Source: Nocardia sputorum
GTDB lineage: Bacteria > Actinomycetota > Actinomycetes > Mycobacteriales > Mycobacteriaceae
Length of the DNA stretch: 64,000 nucleotides
Direction of reading: 5' to 3'
Assembly (NCBI RefSeq): GCF_027924405.1
Contig: NZ_AP026978.1
Span: 1,860,001-1,924,000 of the forward strand
This document shows positions 10,147-20,044 of the stretch, piece by piece (the first letter of the stretch is position 1; each line of letters starts with the position of its first letter). A program made the position numbers and the translations under genes. Under the pieces are notes generated by a model that saw only the letters and a program-made list of their open reading frames with translations, did no database searches and was not told where the DNA came from.

Positions 10147-10979
10147 CCCGACGTGTGAGCACGCGCAACGCCTCCGTCCAGGTGTGGCAGGCCTACCTCA
10201 ACAACCGCACCAAGCGCCATCGCGACGGCCGTTTCCTGGTGCAAGGGGTCCGTCCGATCACGCAGGCCATGGCCAACGACTGGCCGCTGGAGACGCTGCT
10301 GTACCGGCTCGGCGGCCCGGAGCTGTCGAGCTGGGCGCGCGAAGTGCTGGACACCAGCGGCGTGCCGCAGGTCGGCTTGGTGCCCGAGCTGATGGCCGAA
10401 CTCGGCGAGAAGTCCGGCGGGATCCCGGAACTGGTGGCGGTCGCCGAGTCGCGGCAGCCGGAGCTGGAAACCTTCGAGCCGGGCGAGCCGGGGGAGGACG
10501 CGCCGGTGGTCGTGGTGTTCGACCGGCCCAACTCGCCGGGCAACCTGGGCACCCTGATCCGCTCGGCGGACGCGTTCGGCGCCAGCGGGGTCGTAATCAC
10601 CGGTCACGGCGCCGACCAGTACGACCCGCTGGCCGTGCGCGCCTCGACCGGCTCGCTGTTCGCCGTGCCGGTGTTCCGCGCCGCCGGGCCCGCGCAGGTG
10701 CTGGAGTTTCGCAACCGGCAGGTGCGCCGTGGCATCCCGACCCGCATCGTGGGGACCGACGAGCACGGCAGGCACGCCGCCTACGACTACGACTTCACCG
10801 AAGCGACTATTCTTGTCGTCGGCAACGAGACCAGCGGGATGAGCTCCGCCTGGCAGACGGCCTGCGACGACATGGTGCACATCCCGATGGGCGGCACGGC
10901 CAGTTCCCTGGGGGCGCCCTCGGCCGCGGCGGTGGCGCTCTACGAAATTTCCCGGCAGCGCCGGACGTTTGCCAGATGA
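10143..10979 (+). CDS. SpoU/TrmH-family RNA methyltransferase
   Basis: A 278-residue SAM-dependent RNA 2'-O-methyltransferase of the SPOUT class. The knot motifs are visible: motif 1 [24 protein letters not shown], motif 2 [12 protein letters not shown] and motif 3 [22 protein letters not shown]. The N-terminal ~110 residues form a substrate-binding domain. The start is taken as the GTG overlapping the miaA stop (GTGA); a second in-frame GTG lies 12 bases on. The exact rRNA or tRNA target cannot be read from sequence. Confidence 0.88.
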   Translation: MTRRVSTRNASVQVWQAYLNNRTKRHRDGRFLVQGVRPITQAMANDWPLETLLYRLGGPELSSWAREVLDTSGVPQVGLVPELMAELGEKSGGIPELVAVAESRQPELETFEPGEPGEDAPVVVVFDRPNSPGNLGTLIRSADAFGASGVVITGHGADQYDPLAVRASTGSLFAVPVFRAAGPAQVLEFRNRQVRRGIPTRIVGTDEHGRHAAYDYDFTEATILVVGNETSGMSSAWQTACDDMVHIPMGGTASSLGAPSAAAVALYEISRQRRTFAR

Positions 10980-11003
10980 CGACGAGATAGGGAGACATCA
11001 CCC

Positions 11004-11894
11004 GTGCCGGACATCGAGTTCACCAAGGGCCACGGCACCCAGAACGACTTCGTCGTGCTGCCGGACCCGCAGGCCGACCTGGCGCTGACGGCCGCGCAGG
11101 TCGGCGCGCTGTGCGATCGCCGCCGCGGACTCGGCGCGGACGGCGTGCTGCGGGTCGCGCGGGCCGGCGCGTTGCTGGCCGCCGGTGTGCTCGCGGAGGT
11201 TCCGGAGGATGTCGGCGCCGACGACTGGTTCATGGACTACCGCAACGCCGACGGTTCGATCGCCGAGATGTGCGGTAACGGCGTGCGCGTCTTCGCCCAC
11301 TACCTGACCGCGTCGGGACTGGAGACTCGCGACAGCTTCGTCGTCGGCAGCCGCGCCGGGGCGCGCCCGGTGACGGTGCACGCCGGGAACGCGGTCACCG
11401 GGGACGTCACCGTGGGCATGGGGCGGGTGCGCGAACTCGGCGCGTCCACCGCGACCATCGCGGGCTGGGCGCTGCCTGGGATCGGCATCGATGTCGGCAA
11501 TCCCCATCTGGCCTGCGTCGATCCGGGGATGTCCGCGGACGCGCTCGGCAAGCTCGATCTGACGGTGCCGCCCGGCTTCGACCCGGACCTGTTCCCGCAC
11601 GGCGTGAACGTCGAGATCGTCACCGCGCTGGACGGCGAGCGGTCGGTCGACATGCGGGTCTACGAGCGCGGCGTGGGCGAGACCCGTTCCTGCGGAACGG
11701 GAACCGTCGCCGCGGCCGCCGCGGCGCTGGCCGCCGACGGCTTCCGGATCCCCGAGGACACCGGCCGGGTGACGGTCCGTGTCCCCGGGGGCGAATTGAC
11801 CGTCGGCCTCGAGCGCGGCACGGCGTGGCTGCGCGGGCCGTCGGTGCTGGTCGCCACCGGCCGCCTCGCCGGATCGTGGTGGAACGGCCGGTGA
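11004..11894 (+). CDS. dapF: Diaminopimelate epimerase DapF
   Basis: A 296-residue enzyme interconverting LL- and meso-diaminopimelate for lysine and peptidoglycan. Both catalytic cysteines are present in the classic motifs: MCGNGVRVF (about residue 91) and ETRSCGTGT (about residue 231). The N-terminus ([16 protein letters not shown]) is typical. The start is GTG with a GGGAG-type site upstream. It lies between the rRNA methylase and hflX, as in mycobacteria. Confidence 0.96.
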   Translation: MPDIEFTKGHGTQNDFVVLPDPQADLALTAAQVGALCDRRRGLGADGVLRVARAGALLAAGVLAEVPEDVGADDWFMDYRNADGSIAEMCGNGVRVFAHYLTASGLETRDSFVVGSRAGARPVTVHAGNAVTGDVTVGMGRVRELGASTATIAGWALPGIGIDVGNPHLACVDPGMSADALGKLDLTVPPGFDPDLFPHGVNVEIVTALDGERSVDMRVYERGVGETRSCGTGTVAAAAAALAADGFRIPEDTGRVTVRVPGGELTVGLERGTAWLRGPSVLVATGRLAGSWWNGR

Positions 11895-11957
11895 GCGGCG
11901 CCGCGCGCCGATAACCGGGTGCGTGCTGCGGTGATGTCGTGGCAGCATGGATGGTGT

Positions 11958-13529
11958 ATGAGGAAATCAGAGACGTATGAATTCACTCCGGCGGACGCGC
12001 CTGATGACGCCGCCGCGGCGGATGACGCCGTGACCGCCGACGACAACGTGACCGGCGCAGACGCCGCGACCGGGGACGTCGTCGCCGAGCACAAGGCCCG
12101 GATGGACCGATCGGGCTGGTCGGCCGATCCGACGGTGGGCGAACTCCAGTTGGAGGACCGCAGCTCGCTACGACGGGTCGCGGGCCTGTCCACCGAACTC
12201 GCCGACATCACCGAGGTCGAGTACCGGCAGCTGCGCTTGGAACGCGTCGTGCTGGTCGGTGTGTGGACCACGGGAACCGCCGCGCAGGCCGAGGCGAGCA
12301 TGGCCGAGCTGGCGGCGCTCGCCGAGACCGCGGGCTCCGAGGTGCTGGAAGCGCTGATCCAGCGCCGCGACCGGCCGGATCCGGCCACCTACATCGGCTC
12401 GGGCAAGGCCGACGAGCTGCGCTCGGTGGTGCTGGAGACCGGCGCCGACACCGTCATCTGCGACGGCGAGCTGACTCCAGCACAGCTGACCGCTCTGGAG
12501 AAGGTGGTCAAGGTCAAGGTGGTCGACCGGACCGCGCTGATCCTGGACATCTTCGCCCAGCACGCCACCTCCCGGGAGGGCAAGGCGCAGGTTTCGCTGG
12601 CCCAGATGGAGTACATGCTGCCCCGGCTGCGCGGCTGGGGTGAGTCGATGTCCCGGCAGGCCGGTGGTCGCGCGGGCAGCAACGGCGGCGTGGGTCTGCG
12701 CGGTCCCGGTGAGACCAAGATCGAAACCGATCGTCGTCGCATCCGCGAGCGCATGGCCAAGTTGCGCCGGGAGATCCGGGAGATGAAGACGGCGCGCGAC
12801 ACCATGCGGGCGCGCCGCACGTCCAGCGGCATCCCGTCCGTCGCGATCGTCGGTTACACCAACGCGGGCAAGTCGAGCCTGATGAACGAACTCACCGGCT
12901 CCGGCGTGCTGGTGCAGGACGCGCTGTTCGCCACCCTCGATCCCACCACCCGCCGGGCCGAGCTGGACGACGGGCGCGAGGTCGTCTTCACCGACACGGT
13001 CGGCTTCGTGCGGCATCTGCCGACCCAGCTGGTCGAGGCGTTCCGCTCCACCTTGGAGGAGGTGACCGGCGCCGACCTGCTGCTGCACGTGGTGGACGGC
13101 TCCGACGCGCTGCCCGCCGAGCAGATCAAGGCGGTCCGCGAGGTCATCACGGATGTGATCAAAGAGTCCGGCACGCCGGCCCCGCCCGAACTGCTGGTGG
13201 TGAACAAGACCGACGCGATGGGCCCGACCGAGCTGACGAAGCTGCGTGCGCTGCTGCCGGACGCGTCCTTCGTCTCCGCGCGCGGTGGCCAGGGCATCGA
13301 CGCGCTGCGCGAGCGGCTCGCCGAGATGCTCGGCGGCTTGGACGTGGAGATCAGTGTGCTGCTGCCGTACACGCGCGGCGACCTGCTCGCCCGCATCCAC
13401 GCCGACGGCCGCATCCTGGGCTCGGATCACGAGGAGGGGGGAACCCGCGTGCGCGCACGCGTCCCCCATGCTCTCGCCGCCGCCCTGTCGGAGTACGCGC
13501 ATGCGGGCACGACCGGTACCCAGGAGTAG
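11958..13529 (+). CDS. hflX: GTPase HflX
   Basis: A 523-residue ribosome-associated GTPase. The N-terminal domain (residues ~90-270) ends in the Gly-rich helix (RQAGGRAGSNGGVGLRGPGETKIE). G1 is GYTNAGKSSL, G3 is DTVGFVRHLP and G4 is NKTD. The start is placed at the ATG giving MRKSETYEF; a frame open 39 bases upstream with a weaker context is possible. About 70 acidic, variable residues precede the conserved core. Family members split or rescue stalled ribosomes under stress. Confidence 0.93.
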   Translation: MRKSETYEFTPADAPDDAAAADDAVTADDNVTGADAATGDVVAEHKARMDRSGWSADPTVGELQLEDRSSLRRVAGLSTELADITEVEYRQLRLERVVLVGVWTTGTAAQAEASMAELAALAETAGSEVLEALIQRRDRPDPATYIGSGKADELRSVVLETGADTVICDGELTPAQLTALEKVVKVKVVDRTALILDIFAQHATSREGKAQVSLAQMEYMLPRLRGWGESMSRQAGGRAGSNGGVGLRGPGETKIETDRRRIRERMAKLRREIREMKTARDTMRARRTSSGIPSVAIVGYTNAGKSSLMNELTGSGVLVQDALFATLDPTTRRAELDDGREVVFTDTVGFVRHLPTQLVEAFRSTLEEVTGADLLLHVVDGSDALPAEQIKAVREVITDVIKESGTPAPPELLVVNKTDAMGPTELTKLRALLPDASFVSARGGQGIDALRERLAEMLGGLDVEISVLLPYTRGDLLARIHADGRILGSDHEEGGTRVRARVPHALAAALSEYAHAGTTGTQE

Positions 13530-13899
13530 TGCGAGAGCCCCACTCTTCGAGCGGTGACTCTTGCCGCGTGTTCGATGCGCACTGGTTCGGAGCGCATCAT
13601 GGGTGCCGTCGACCCGCCGATGGACGTTCGCGCGGAACTTGCCCGCGGCCGCACATGCCACGACGGCAGGCTGGTGCACAGGGGCTGTCACGGTTCTGCG
13701 CCGTGTGGGCGCGCATCGGAGCGGCGCGCCGACGACCCGGCGTAGCGCCGATGAAATGCGAGTTCGCGACGGGCTTGCCGGGTCGTGAATGAGCTGGTCG
13801 ATCGACCGGATCGGGCGTGTCGTGACGTGACGCGCACATCCGGTGCGACGCAGTCGATTTCGTTGCGCTATCGTCATCGAATCGACACCAGGAGGGTTC
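13530..13899. other. Gap between hflX and acyltransferase gene
   Basis: About 370 bases. Short open frames are Arg/Ala-rich with no family match or good start. It presumably holds the hflX terminator and the promoter of the next gene. GGAGGG at 13891 is the ribosome binding site of that gene. No clear terminator hairpin with a U-tract is visible. Confidence 0.4.
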
Positions 13900-14796
13900 A
13901 TGTCGGACGCCCGCTCCGATTCCCGCACCCGGCGCTCCGGCGCCGCGAACAGCGCCGACCCGGCGCTCACCGACGGAGCGCCGCTGTCGGTCTCGCTGAC
14001 CGACACCGATCTGCGGGTGCTCGACACCCTGCTCGCTCCGCTGCGCGCGTGGACCAGTCCGCGTTTCTACGGTTTGGAGAACATCCCGGCCGACGGCCCG
14101 GTGCTGCTGGTCGGTAACCACAACCTGCTCGGCGGCATCGACGCGCCGATGCTGCTGCCCGAGGTGCTGCGCCGCCGCGGCCGCCTGATCCGCGGGCTCG
14201 CCGAGAACGTGCTGATCAACGTGCCCGGTGTCCGGCACTTGCTGCACCACTACGGCGCGGTGCGCGGCACCCGGTCCAACTGCCTGGCCCTGCTGCGGCG
14301 CGGCGAGGCGGTGATGGTGTTCCCGGGCGGCGGGCGGGAGGCGGTCCGCCGCAAGAACGAGAAGTACCTGCTGAAGTGGGAGGGCCGCAGCGGTTTCGCG
14401 CGCATGGCCATCGAGGCGGGTGCGCCTATCGTCCCGGTCGCGATGATCGGCGTCGACGACGCGTACGACATCGTGGTGGACGGCGACCATCCGCTGCTGC
14501 GCCCGCTGCGCTGGACCGTGGAAGCGCTCGGGCTCAGCCGCGACCTCACCCCGCCGCTCATCCGCGGTGTCGGCCCCACCGTGATCCCGCGCCCGGAGCG
14601 CTTCTATTTCTCCGCGGGCGCGCCCATCGATCCGGCGCCCTGGCGCAACGCCGGCGATATGCACGCCGCCGCCACGGAGTTCCGCGACGTGGTGCGCAAG
14701 GCGCTCGAGGAGGAGATGAACTTCCTCTTCGCCGAACGGGCGCGCGACGAAGGCCGCACTCTGGTCGGCCGCTTGCGCGGCTGGCTGACGCGCTGA
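13900..14796 (+). CDS. 1-acyl-glycerol-phosphate-type acyltransferase (LPLAT family)
   Basis: A 298-residue acyltransferase of the PlsC superfamily, probably membrane-associated and active in phospholipid or neutral lipid synthesis. Catalytic block I is GNHNLLGGID (an NHxxxxD variant), and block III is FPGGGREAVRRKNEKY, the form seen in the diacylglycerol acyltransferase/phytyl-ester-synthase-like branch. Block IV (APIVPVAMIGVDD) is present. The start follows a GGAGGG at good spacing; an upstream in-frame ATG is less likely. The exact acyl acceptor cannot be read. Confidence 0.82.
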   Translation: MSDARSDSRTRRSGAANSADPALTDGAPLSVSLTDTDLRVLDTLLAPLRAWTSPRFYGLENIPADGPVLLVGNHNLLGGIDAPMLLPEVLRRRGRLIRGLAENVLINVPGVRHLLHHYGAVRGTRSNCLALLRRGEAVMVFPGGGREAVRRKNEKYLLKWEGRSGFARMAIEAGAPIVPVAMIGVDDAYDIVVDGDHPLLRPLRWTVEALGLSRDLTPPLIRGVGPTVIPRPERFYFSAGAPIDPAPWRNAGDMHAAATEFRDVVRKALEEEMNFLFAERARDEGRTLVGRLRGWLTR

Positions 14797-15569
14797 CGGT
14801 TTCGGCGGCCGGACCGTCACTGCCGCGAGACGGGGTTTGCGCGGTCACGCGAACCGGTCGGCGGGCCGAGTCGTCGGAACGGGTTGGGTGACGGCCGCTT
14901 CTCGATCCCGGCATGAGCTGGTCACACCGGCGGAGGGCCGGGCTGACTGTCACGTCCGGGGCCGCGCATCTCGCGCACGACTGGGATCGCTGGGCACTCA
15001 CTCCGGACGTCACCGATTGACACCACCAGCCCGGTCGACGGATCGGAACTCGCGGGCCGGGTGATAGCCGCGGCGAGGTTGTCATCGGCGCGCGGTGCCG
15101 ACCCGGCTGTCCGGTGTCTCGCCCGGCTCGGCTTCGGCGGTGGTCGCCCGGTTCGTCGTCTCGATTTCATCGGCCGATGCGCGGCTGGTGAAGCACCCGG
15201 GACGGTCGTCGGTGATCGGTGCCTGGTCGATGGCAAGGGATGGCGCGCCGAACCGCTTGTTCGTGGGGCGTCGTTGCCGGTACCGGAGCGGCGACTCGCG
15301 GCCCGGCACCGCCTGCTGACGGCGGGTCGACGGATCGCCCGCCCGCGAATCGGCGGTCGTCGGCGTTACGCCTCCGGGTGGTCTTCCCCATCGTCCGGAG
15401 CCATCGGCCGTTTGCCGGGAATCTCGTCCGCTGATCTCGACCCAGTTCGCCGCTCCTGGTGAGACCATGGTTCTGGCCCCAGAAGTGAACAGGGATTCTC
15501 CTTCCGGGTACGGTATGGGGCAACGACTGGTCGGTGTGGACCGGCCGGTGTGGTCACTAGGAGGTTGGC
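14797..15569. other. Long intergenic region before fadE20
   Basis: About 770 bases. Reading frames on both strands are Arg/Ser/Pro-rich and lack ribosome binding sites or recognisable motifs. I support no gene here. The last part carries AGGAGG (15560-15565), the ribosome binding site of the acyl-CoA dehydrogenase gene. It may contain long untranslated sequence or gene remnants. Confidence 0.4.
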
Positions 15570-16715
15570 GTGGAACGCACACTGTTCGAACCCGAGCACG
15601 AACTGTTCCGGGAGTCGTTCCGCAAGTTTCTCGATCAGCACGTCGCGCCGAATCACGCGAAGTGGGAGGAGCAGGGCATCGTCGACCGGGCGGTCTGGCT
15701 CGAGGCGGGCAAGCAGGGCTTCCTCGGCATGGCCATGCCGGAGCAGTACGGCGGCGGCGGGGTGAAGGACTTCCGCTACAACGCCATCGTCTCGGAGGAG
15801 TGCGTGCGCGGTCAGTACTCCGGCCTCGGCTTCTCGCTGCACAACGATGTGATCGCGCCTTACCTGCTCGAGCTGGCCAACGACGAGCAGAAGCAGCGCT
15901 GGTTGCCCGGCTTCTGCGCGGGCGAGATCATCACCGCGATCGCGATGACCGAACCGGGCACCGGTTCGGACCTGCAGGGCATCAAGACCCGCGCGGTGCG
16001 CGACGGGGACGACTGGATCCTCAACGGCGCCAAGACCTTCATCACCAACGGCATCAACTCCGACATCGTGATCGTGGTGGCACAGACCGACCCGGAGAAG
16101 GGCGCGATGGGCTTCAGCCTGTTCGTGGTCGAGCGCGGCATGCCCGGTTTCGAGCGCGGCCGCAACCTGGACAAGCTCGGCCTCAAGGCCCAGGACACCG
16201 CCGAGCTGAGCTTCACCGACGTCCGCGTGCCCGGCAAGAACCTGCTCGGCACCGAGGGGATGGGCTTCATCCACCTCATGCACAACCTGCCGCAGGAGCG
16301 GCTGTCGATCGCCGTCATGGCGGCGGCGGCCATGGAGTCCTGCCTGGACATGACCATCCAGTACGTCCGCGACCGCAAGGCGTTCGGCAAGCCGATCGGG
16401 GCGCTGCAGAACACCCGTTTCGTGCTCGCCGAACTGGCCACCAAGACCACCGCGGTGCGCCTGATGGTGGACAAGTTCATCGAACTGCTGAACGAGGGCA
16501 AACTGACCGCCGAAGACGCGGCGATGGCCAAGTGGTGGAGCACCGAGGAACAGCTCGACCTGATCAACCGCTGCTTGCAGCTGCACGGCGGCTACGGCTA
16601 CATGAAGGAATACCCGATCGCCAAGGCCTACATGGACGCCCGCATCCAGACCATCTACGGCGGCACCACCGAGATCATGAAGGAGATCATCGGGCGCAGC
16701 CTGAAATTGTCCTGA
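15570..16715 (+). CDS. fadE20: Acyl-CoA dehydrogenase (FadE20-like)
   Basis: A 381-residue flavoenzyme for the first step of acyl-CoA beta-oxidation. FAD/substrate signatures are AMTEPGTGSDLQGIKT and QERLSIAVMAAAAMES, with QLHGGYGYMKEYPIAK and the C-terminal YGGTTEIMKEIIGRSL typical of the family. The catalytic Glu is expected in the YGGTTEIM region or upstream by homology. AGGAGG precedes the GTG start. The homologue sits in the same place (after hflX, before lexA) in mycobacteria. Chain-length preference is unknown. Confidence 0.9.
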   Translation: MERTLFEPEHELFRESFRKFLDQHVAPNHAKWEEQGIVDRAVWLEAGKQGFLGMAMPEQYGGGGVKDFRYNAIVSEECVRGQYSGLGFSLHNDVIAPYLLELANDEQKQRWLPGFCAGEIITAIAMTEPGTGSDLQGIKTRAVRDGDDWILNGAKTFITNGINSDIVIVVAQTDPEKGAMGFSLFVVERGMPGFERGRNLDKLGLKAQDTAELSFTDVRVPGKNLLGTEGMGFIHLMHNLPQERLSIAVMAAAAMESCLDMTIQYVRDRKAFGKPIGALQNTRFVLAELATKTTAVRLMVDKFIELLNEGKLTAEDAAMAKWWSTEEQLDLINRCLQLHGGYGYMKEYPIAKAYMDARIQTIYGGTTEIMKEIIGRSLKLS

Positions 16716-16836
16716 GCGTACGCCGTTTCGGCTCGGGCCGACGTCCGCCGCCGGCCCGAGCGTCGTCTGCGGCACAATCGCCTCCCGAGGGGTTGAAGGA
16801 CTCGTTCCGTCCATCGCCCGGAGCGGAGGAGATGCG

Positions 16837-17739
16837 ATGCCGAGTCTGGCCAACCAGGTCGTGCGCGGATATCTGAAGGCGACGCGCGCCAATCGTGTGT
16901 TCGTCGATGCCGACGCGGCGCGCGAGCGGGTCCGCGACCGGAGCGTACGGCCCCGGCGCTATGGCCCGCCGCGCCGGCTGCGCGCCGATGTGGCGATCGC
17001 GGTGGACCGGCGCGGCGGCTGGCCGGTCTACACGCTCACTCCGCGGGGGCGGCCGCCGCGAGGCAATGTGGTCTACGCGCACGGTGGCGGCTGGGTGCAC
17101 GAGATCGCCCCGCAGCACTGGGCGCTCTGCGCGGCCGTCGCCGCCGACACCGGTGCGGCCGTGACGGTCCCGATCTACCCGCTGGTCCCATTCGGGACGG
17201 CCGGGCCGGTCGTGCGCGGCTTCGCTGATCTGGTGCTCGCCAACCGTGAAACGTACGGAAACGTCTGCCTCGCCGGAGATTCCGCCGGGGGACAGATCGC
17301 TCTGTCGACCGCGGTGGTGCTGCGCGACGAGTCTTCGGTGCGACTGCCGGGTACCGTGCTGATCGCGCCCGCTCTCGACCTCTCGCTGACCAACCCGGAG
17401 ATCGCTGTCGTGCAGCCCCGTGACCCGTGGCTGGGTGTCGCGGGATCAAGGGTGTTCATCGAGTACTGGCGGGGAGATCTCGGCATCGCCGACCCGCGGG
17501 TCAGCCCGCTTGCCGCCGACCCGCGCGGGCTGGGTCCGTTGACGGTTTTCTGTGGCACCGACGACATCCTGTACCCGGACACCTGCCTGCTGGTGGAGGC
17601 GGCTCGCGGCGCCGGGGTCGCGGTGGAGTATCACGAAGGCCCCGGGCTCCCGCATGTCTATCCGCTGACTCCTACTCCGGAGGGCCGTGCCGCCCGCAGG
17701 GTCGTCGTCGAGAGGTTGCGTAGCGCGCTCGCAGGCTGA
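16837..17739 (+). CDS. Alpha/beta hydrolase of the hormone-sensitive-lipase family
   Basis: A 300-residue esterase/lipase. It has the oxyanion motif HGGGW (near residue 87), the nucleophile motif GDSAGG (Ser ~152), an acid in CGTDDILYP and a catalytic His in GPGLPHVYPLTP. CGGAGGAG precedes the start. It is convergent with the two-component genes, 32 bases apart. Likely acts on short- to medium-chain esters; the physiological substrate is unknown. Confidence 0.85.
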   Translation: MPSLANQVVRGYLKATRANRVFVDADAARERVRDRSVRPRRYGPPRRLRADVAIAVDRRGGWPVYTLTPRGRPPRGNVVYAHGGGWVHEIAPQHWALCAAVAADTGAAVTVPIYPLVPFGTAGPVVRGFADLVLANRETYGNVCLAGDSAGGQIALSTAVVLRDESSVRLPGTVLIAPALDLSLTNPEIAVVQPRDPWLGVAGSRVFIEYWRGDLGIADPRVSPLAADPRGLGPLTVFCGTDDILYPDTCLLVEAARGAGVAVEYHEGPGLPHVYPLTPTPEGRAARRVVVERLRSALAG

Positions 17740-17771
17740 TAAGGCGCTCGTCGTGGCGTGACGACCCCGGT

Positions 17772-19259
17772 TCACGTACCGGACCCGGGCAACGTCACCA
17801 CGAAGCAGGCGCCGGGTGCGCCGTCGGTGACGCGGATGGTTCCCCCGTGGCGTTCGACGACGTCGCGGACGATGGCGAGGCCGAGACCCGCGCCACCCTC
17901 GTCGCGGCTGCGCGCGTCGTCCAGGCGGACGAATCGCTGGAAGATGCGGTCGCGCTCGGCGGGCGGCACACCCGGGCCGTCGTCGGTGACCGACAGCACC
18001 GCTCGCCCGTCGGCGTCACGGTCCACGGCGACCCGGACGGTGCTCGCGGCATGCCGCTGGGCGTTGTCGACGAGGTTGCCCAGGACGCGAGCGAGCTGGG
18101 TACGGCTTCCGGTCACCGCCACGGCCTGCTCCGGCGTCGCGATCTGCACGGCGACCCGGTCGCGGACGCGGTGCTCCAACTCCTCGCGGACCAGGACGGT
18201 CAGATCCACGCGATCGGCGCGCGGCTGTTCGCCCGCGTCGAGCCGGGCCAGCAGCAGCAGGTCGGCCGCGAGATGTTCCAGCCGGATGGTGTCGCCGATC
18301 AGTCCGTCGAGCTCCAGCAGTTCGGGATGGGCTTGGGCCACCTCGAGTTGGGTGCGCAGGCTCGCGATGGGGCTGCGCAATTCGTGGGCGGCGTCGGCGA
18401 TGAACCGGCGCTGGCGTTCGGTGGATTCTTCCAGCGCGGCGAGCGTGGCGTTGGTGGTGCTCGCCAGCCTGCCGATCTCGTCGCGAGAGCCCGGTTCCGG
18501 CACGCGCCGGGAGAGATCACCGTCCACGATCTCGGCGAGCTGCCTGCGGATCGCCTCCACCGGGCGCAGGGCGCGCCGGGTGACCAGCCAGGTCACCAGG
18601 GCCACGACTGTGAGCAGCGGCGGCAGTCCGATCAGCATCGCCTGCCGCGCGTCCGCCACCGCGCTGTGGGCGGTCTCCAGCGAGGAGCCCGCGTAGACGG
18701 TGGCAGGCTGCCCGCCGGGGGTTCGCACCGCGAGGGCGGCGACGCGGAACGGGTGCGGTCCGTCCTCGGCGTCGACCGTCAGCCATACGTCTCCGAATTC
18801 GGGTTCGGCCGACGACGGATCCGTGGACGGCGAGGAGCTTTCGTCGTCGTCGGCTTCCTCTTCCTCGTCTTCCTCGTCGTCTTCTTCCTCGCCTTCGTCG
18901 TCTTCGTCTTCGCCCTCGGCAGCCCTCGAGTACGGCCCGAAGTCGGCCATCGGCGGTTTCCCCGCGAGGTCGTCGTCGGCCGCGAGAACCCGGCGGTCGA
19001 GCGAAACCAGCTGCACCGGTTCGTTTTCGGCGTCTGGAAGTCGCAAGCGGGCGGGATCGGTGCCGGCCGCGAGCTGGGCCGCCACGTCGTGCGCGGTGGT
19101 CTCCGCCTGCAATTCCGCGCTGTGCGCCAGGTTGTGCCGCAGCACCGCCAGCACCACCAGCCCCGCCGCCGTGAGCGCCACCGCGACCACGGCCGTCGCC
19201 GCCACCGTGGTGCGTGTGCGGACCGAACGCCACCAGGCCCGGCCGCTCCGCTCAGGCAC
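17772..19259 (-). CDS. Sensor histidine kinase with acidic external domain
   Basis: A 495-residue membrane kinase. Membrane segment 1 is at about 19-40 and segment 2 at about 207-227, flanking an extracytoplasmic domain of about 165 residues. HAMP follows (230-283), then the H-box RFIADAAHELRSPIAS with phospho-acceptor His292 and HATPase N, G1 and G2 motifs (NLVDNAQRHA, DDGPGVPP, GAGLGL). The external domain contains an unusual tract at residues 114-140 made almost only of Asp and Glu, then a Ser-rich stretch. Acidic patches in sensors such as PhoQ bind divalent cations or cationic peptides; that role here is inference. It overlaps its response regulator gene by 8 bases. Confidence 0.92.
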   Translation of the reverse strand: MPERSGRAWWRSVRTRTTVAATAVVAVALTAAGLVVLAVLRHNLAHSAELQAETTAHDVAAQLAAGTDPARLRLPDAENEPVQLVSLDRRVLAADDDLAGKPPMADFGPYSRAAEGEDEDDEGEEEDDEEDEEEEADDDESSSPSTDPSSAEPEFGDVWLTVDAEDGPHPFRVAALAVRTPGGQPATVYAGSSLETAHSAVADARQAMLIGLPPLLTVVALVTWLVTRRALRPVEAIRRQLAEIVDGDLSRRVPEPGSRDEIGRLASTTNATLAALEESTERQRRFIADAAHELRSPIASLRTQLEVAQAHPELLELDGLIGDTIRLEHLAADLLLLARLDAGEQPRADRVDLTVLVREELEHRVRDRVAVQIATPEQAVAVTGSRTQLARVLGNLVDNAQRHAASTVRVAVDRDADGRAVLSVTDDGPGVPPAERDRIFQRFVRLDDARSRDEGGAGLGLAIVRDVVERHGGTIRVTDGAPGACFVVTLPGSGT

Positions 19260-19929
19260 GGTCTGCTGCCAGCCGGTAGCCCGCGCCGCGGACGGTGGTG
19301 ATCGATCGGCGCCCGAACGGCGCGTCGATCTTGCGGCGCAAGGTGCTGATGTAGACCTCGACGATGTTCGGATCGCCGTCGTAGGCGAAGTCCCACACGT
19401 GGTGCAGGATGTCGGCCTTCGACACCACCTCTCCGGCTCGCACGGCCAGGTGCTCGAGCACGGCGAACTCCTTGGCGGTGAGCGTCACCTCTTCCGAGCC
19501 GCGGCGGCAGGTCCGGGTGCCGGGGTCAACGACGAGGTCGCCGACGCGCAGCACCCGTGCGCCGCCGCGAGTCCGCCGGCGCAACAGGGCCCGAATGCGG
19601 GCCAGCAGCACCAGGTAGGAGAACGGCTTGCTGAGGTAGTCGTCCGCCCCGGTGTCCAGGCCCTCGGCCTCGTCGTATTCGCCGTCTTTCGCGGTCAGCA
19701 TGAGCACCGGCGTCTCGTGGCCCCCGGCGCGCAGCGCTGCGCAGACCCGGTAGCCGTTCATGCCGGGCAGCATGATGTCGAGGATGATCAGGTCGTAGTC
19801 GGTGGTGGTCGCCAGATGCAGGCCCTCGGCGCCGTCGTGCACCACATCCACGGCAAAACCCTCGGCCGACAAGCCTTTTGCCAGTGTGAGAGCCAAACGT
19901 TTCTCATCCTCGACGATCAGCAGACGCAT
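19252..19929 (-). CDS. OmpR-family response regulator
   Basis: A 225-residue regulator. The receiver domain has acidic pocket residues EDE near 7-9, phospho-acceptor Asp in YDLIILDIMLPGMNGY (about 51), Thr in VLMLTAKD and Lys in DYLSKPF. The winged-helix DNA-binding domain follows (VTLTAKEFAVLEHLAVRAG ... VEVYISTLRRKID). It is the first gene of the pair with the kinase and is divergent from the PepSY gene. CTTCAG repeats in the shared promoter region are candidate binding sites, suggesting autoregulation and control of the PepSY protein. Confidence 0.93.
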   Translation of the reverse strand: MRLLIVEDEKRLALTLAKGLSAEGFAVDVVHDGAEGLHLATTTDYDLIILDIMLPGMNGYRVCAALRAGGHETPVLMLTAKDGEYDEAEGLDTGADDYLSKPFSYLVLLARIRALLRRRTRGGARVLRVGDLVVDPGTRTCRRGSEEVTLTAKEFAVLEHLAVRAGEVVSKADILHHVWDFAYDGDPNIVEVYISTLRRKIDAPFGRRSITTVRGAGYRLAADRA

Positions 19930-19962
19930 CCACCAAGAGTGGCAGACCGATCCTGAAACCGT

Positions 19963-19989
19963 CTTCAGGTCGCTTCAGGCGGCCTTCAG
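19963..19989. promoter_or_regulatory. Three direct CTTCAG repeats, putative regulator binding site
   Basis: CTTCAG occurs at 19963, 19973 and 19984, with 10- and 11-base periods, in the 115-base gap between the response regulator gene and the PepSY gene. Direct repeats one helical turn apart are the usual target of OmpR-family regulators. A CTGAA on the same strand lies just before them. Confidence 0.55.
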
Positions 19990-20044
19990 TTCTGTGCGAC
20001 AAGGTGAACGCATTCCGAAGCAGCACTCCCGCAGGAGGTTTCGC

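Noticed and set aside
15061..15582. Overlapping open frames on both strands before fadE20
   Set aside because: No start context, no domain-like sequence; both look like random translation of GC-rich DNA.
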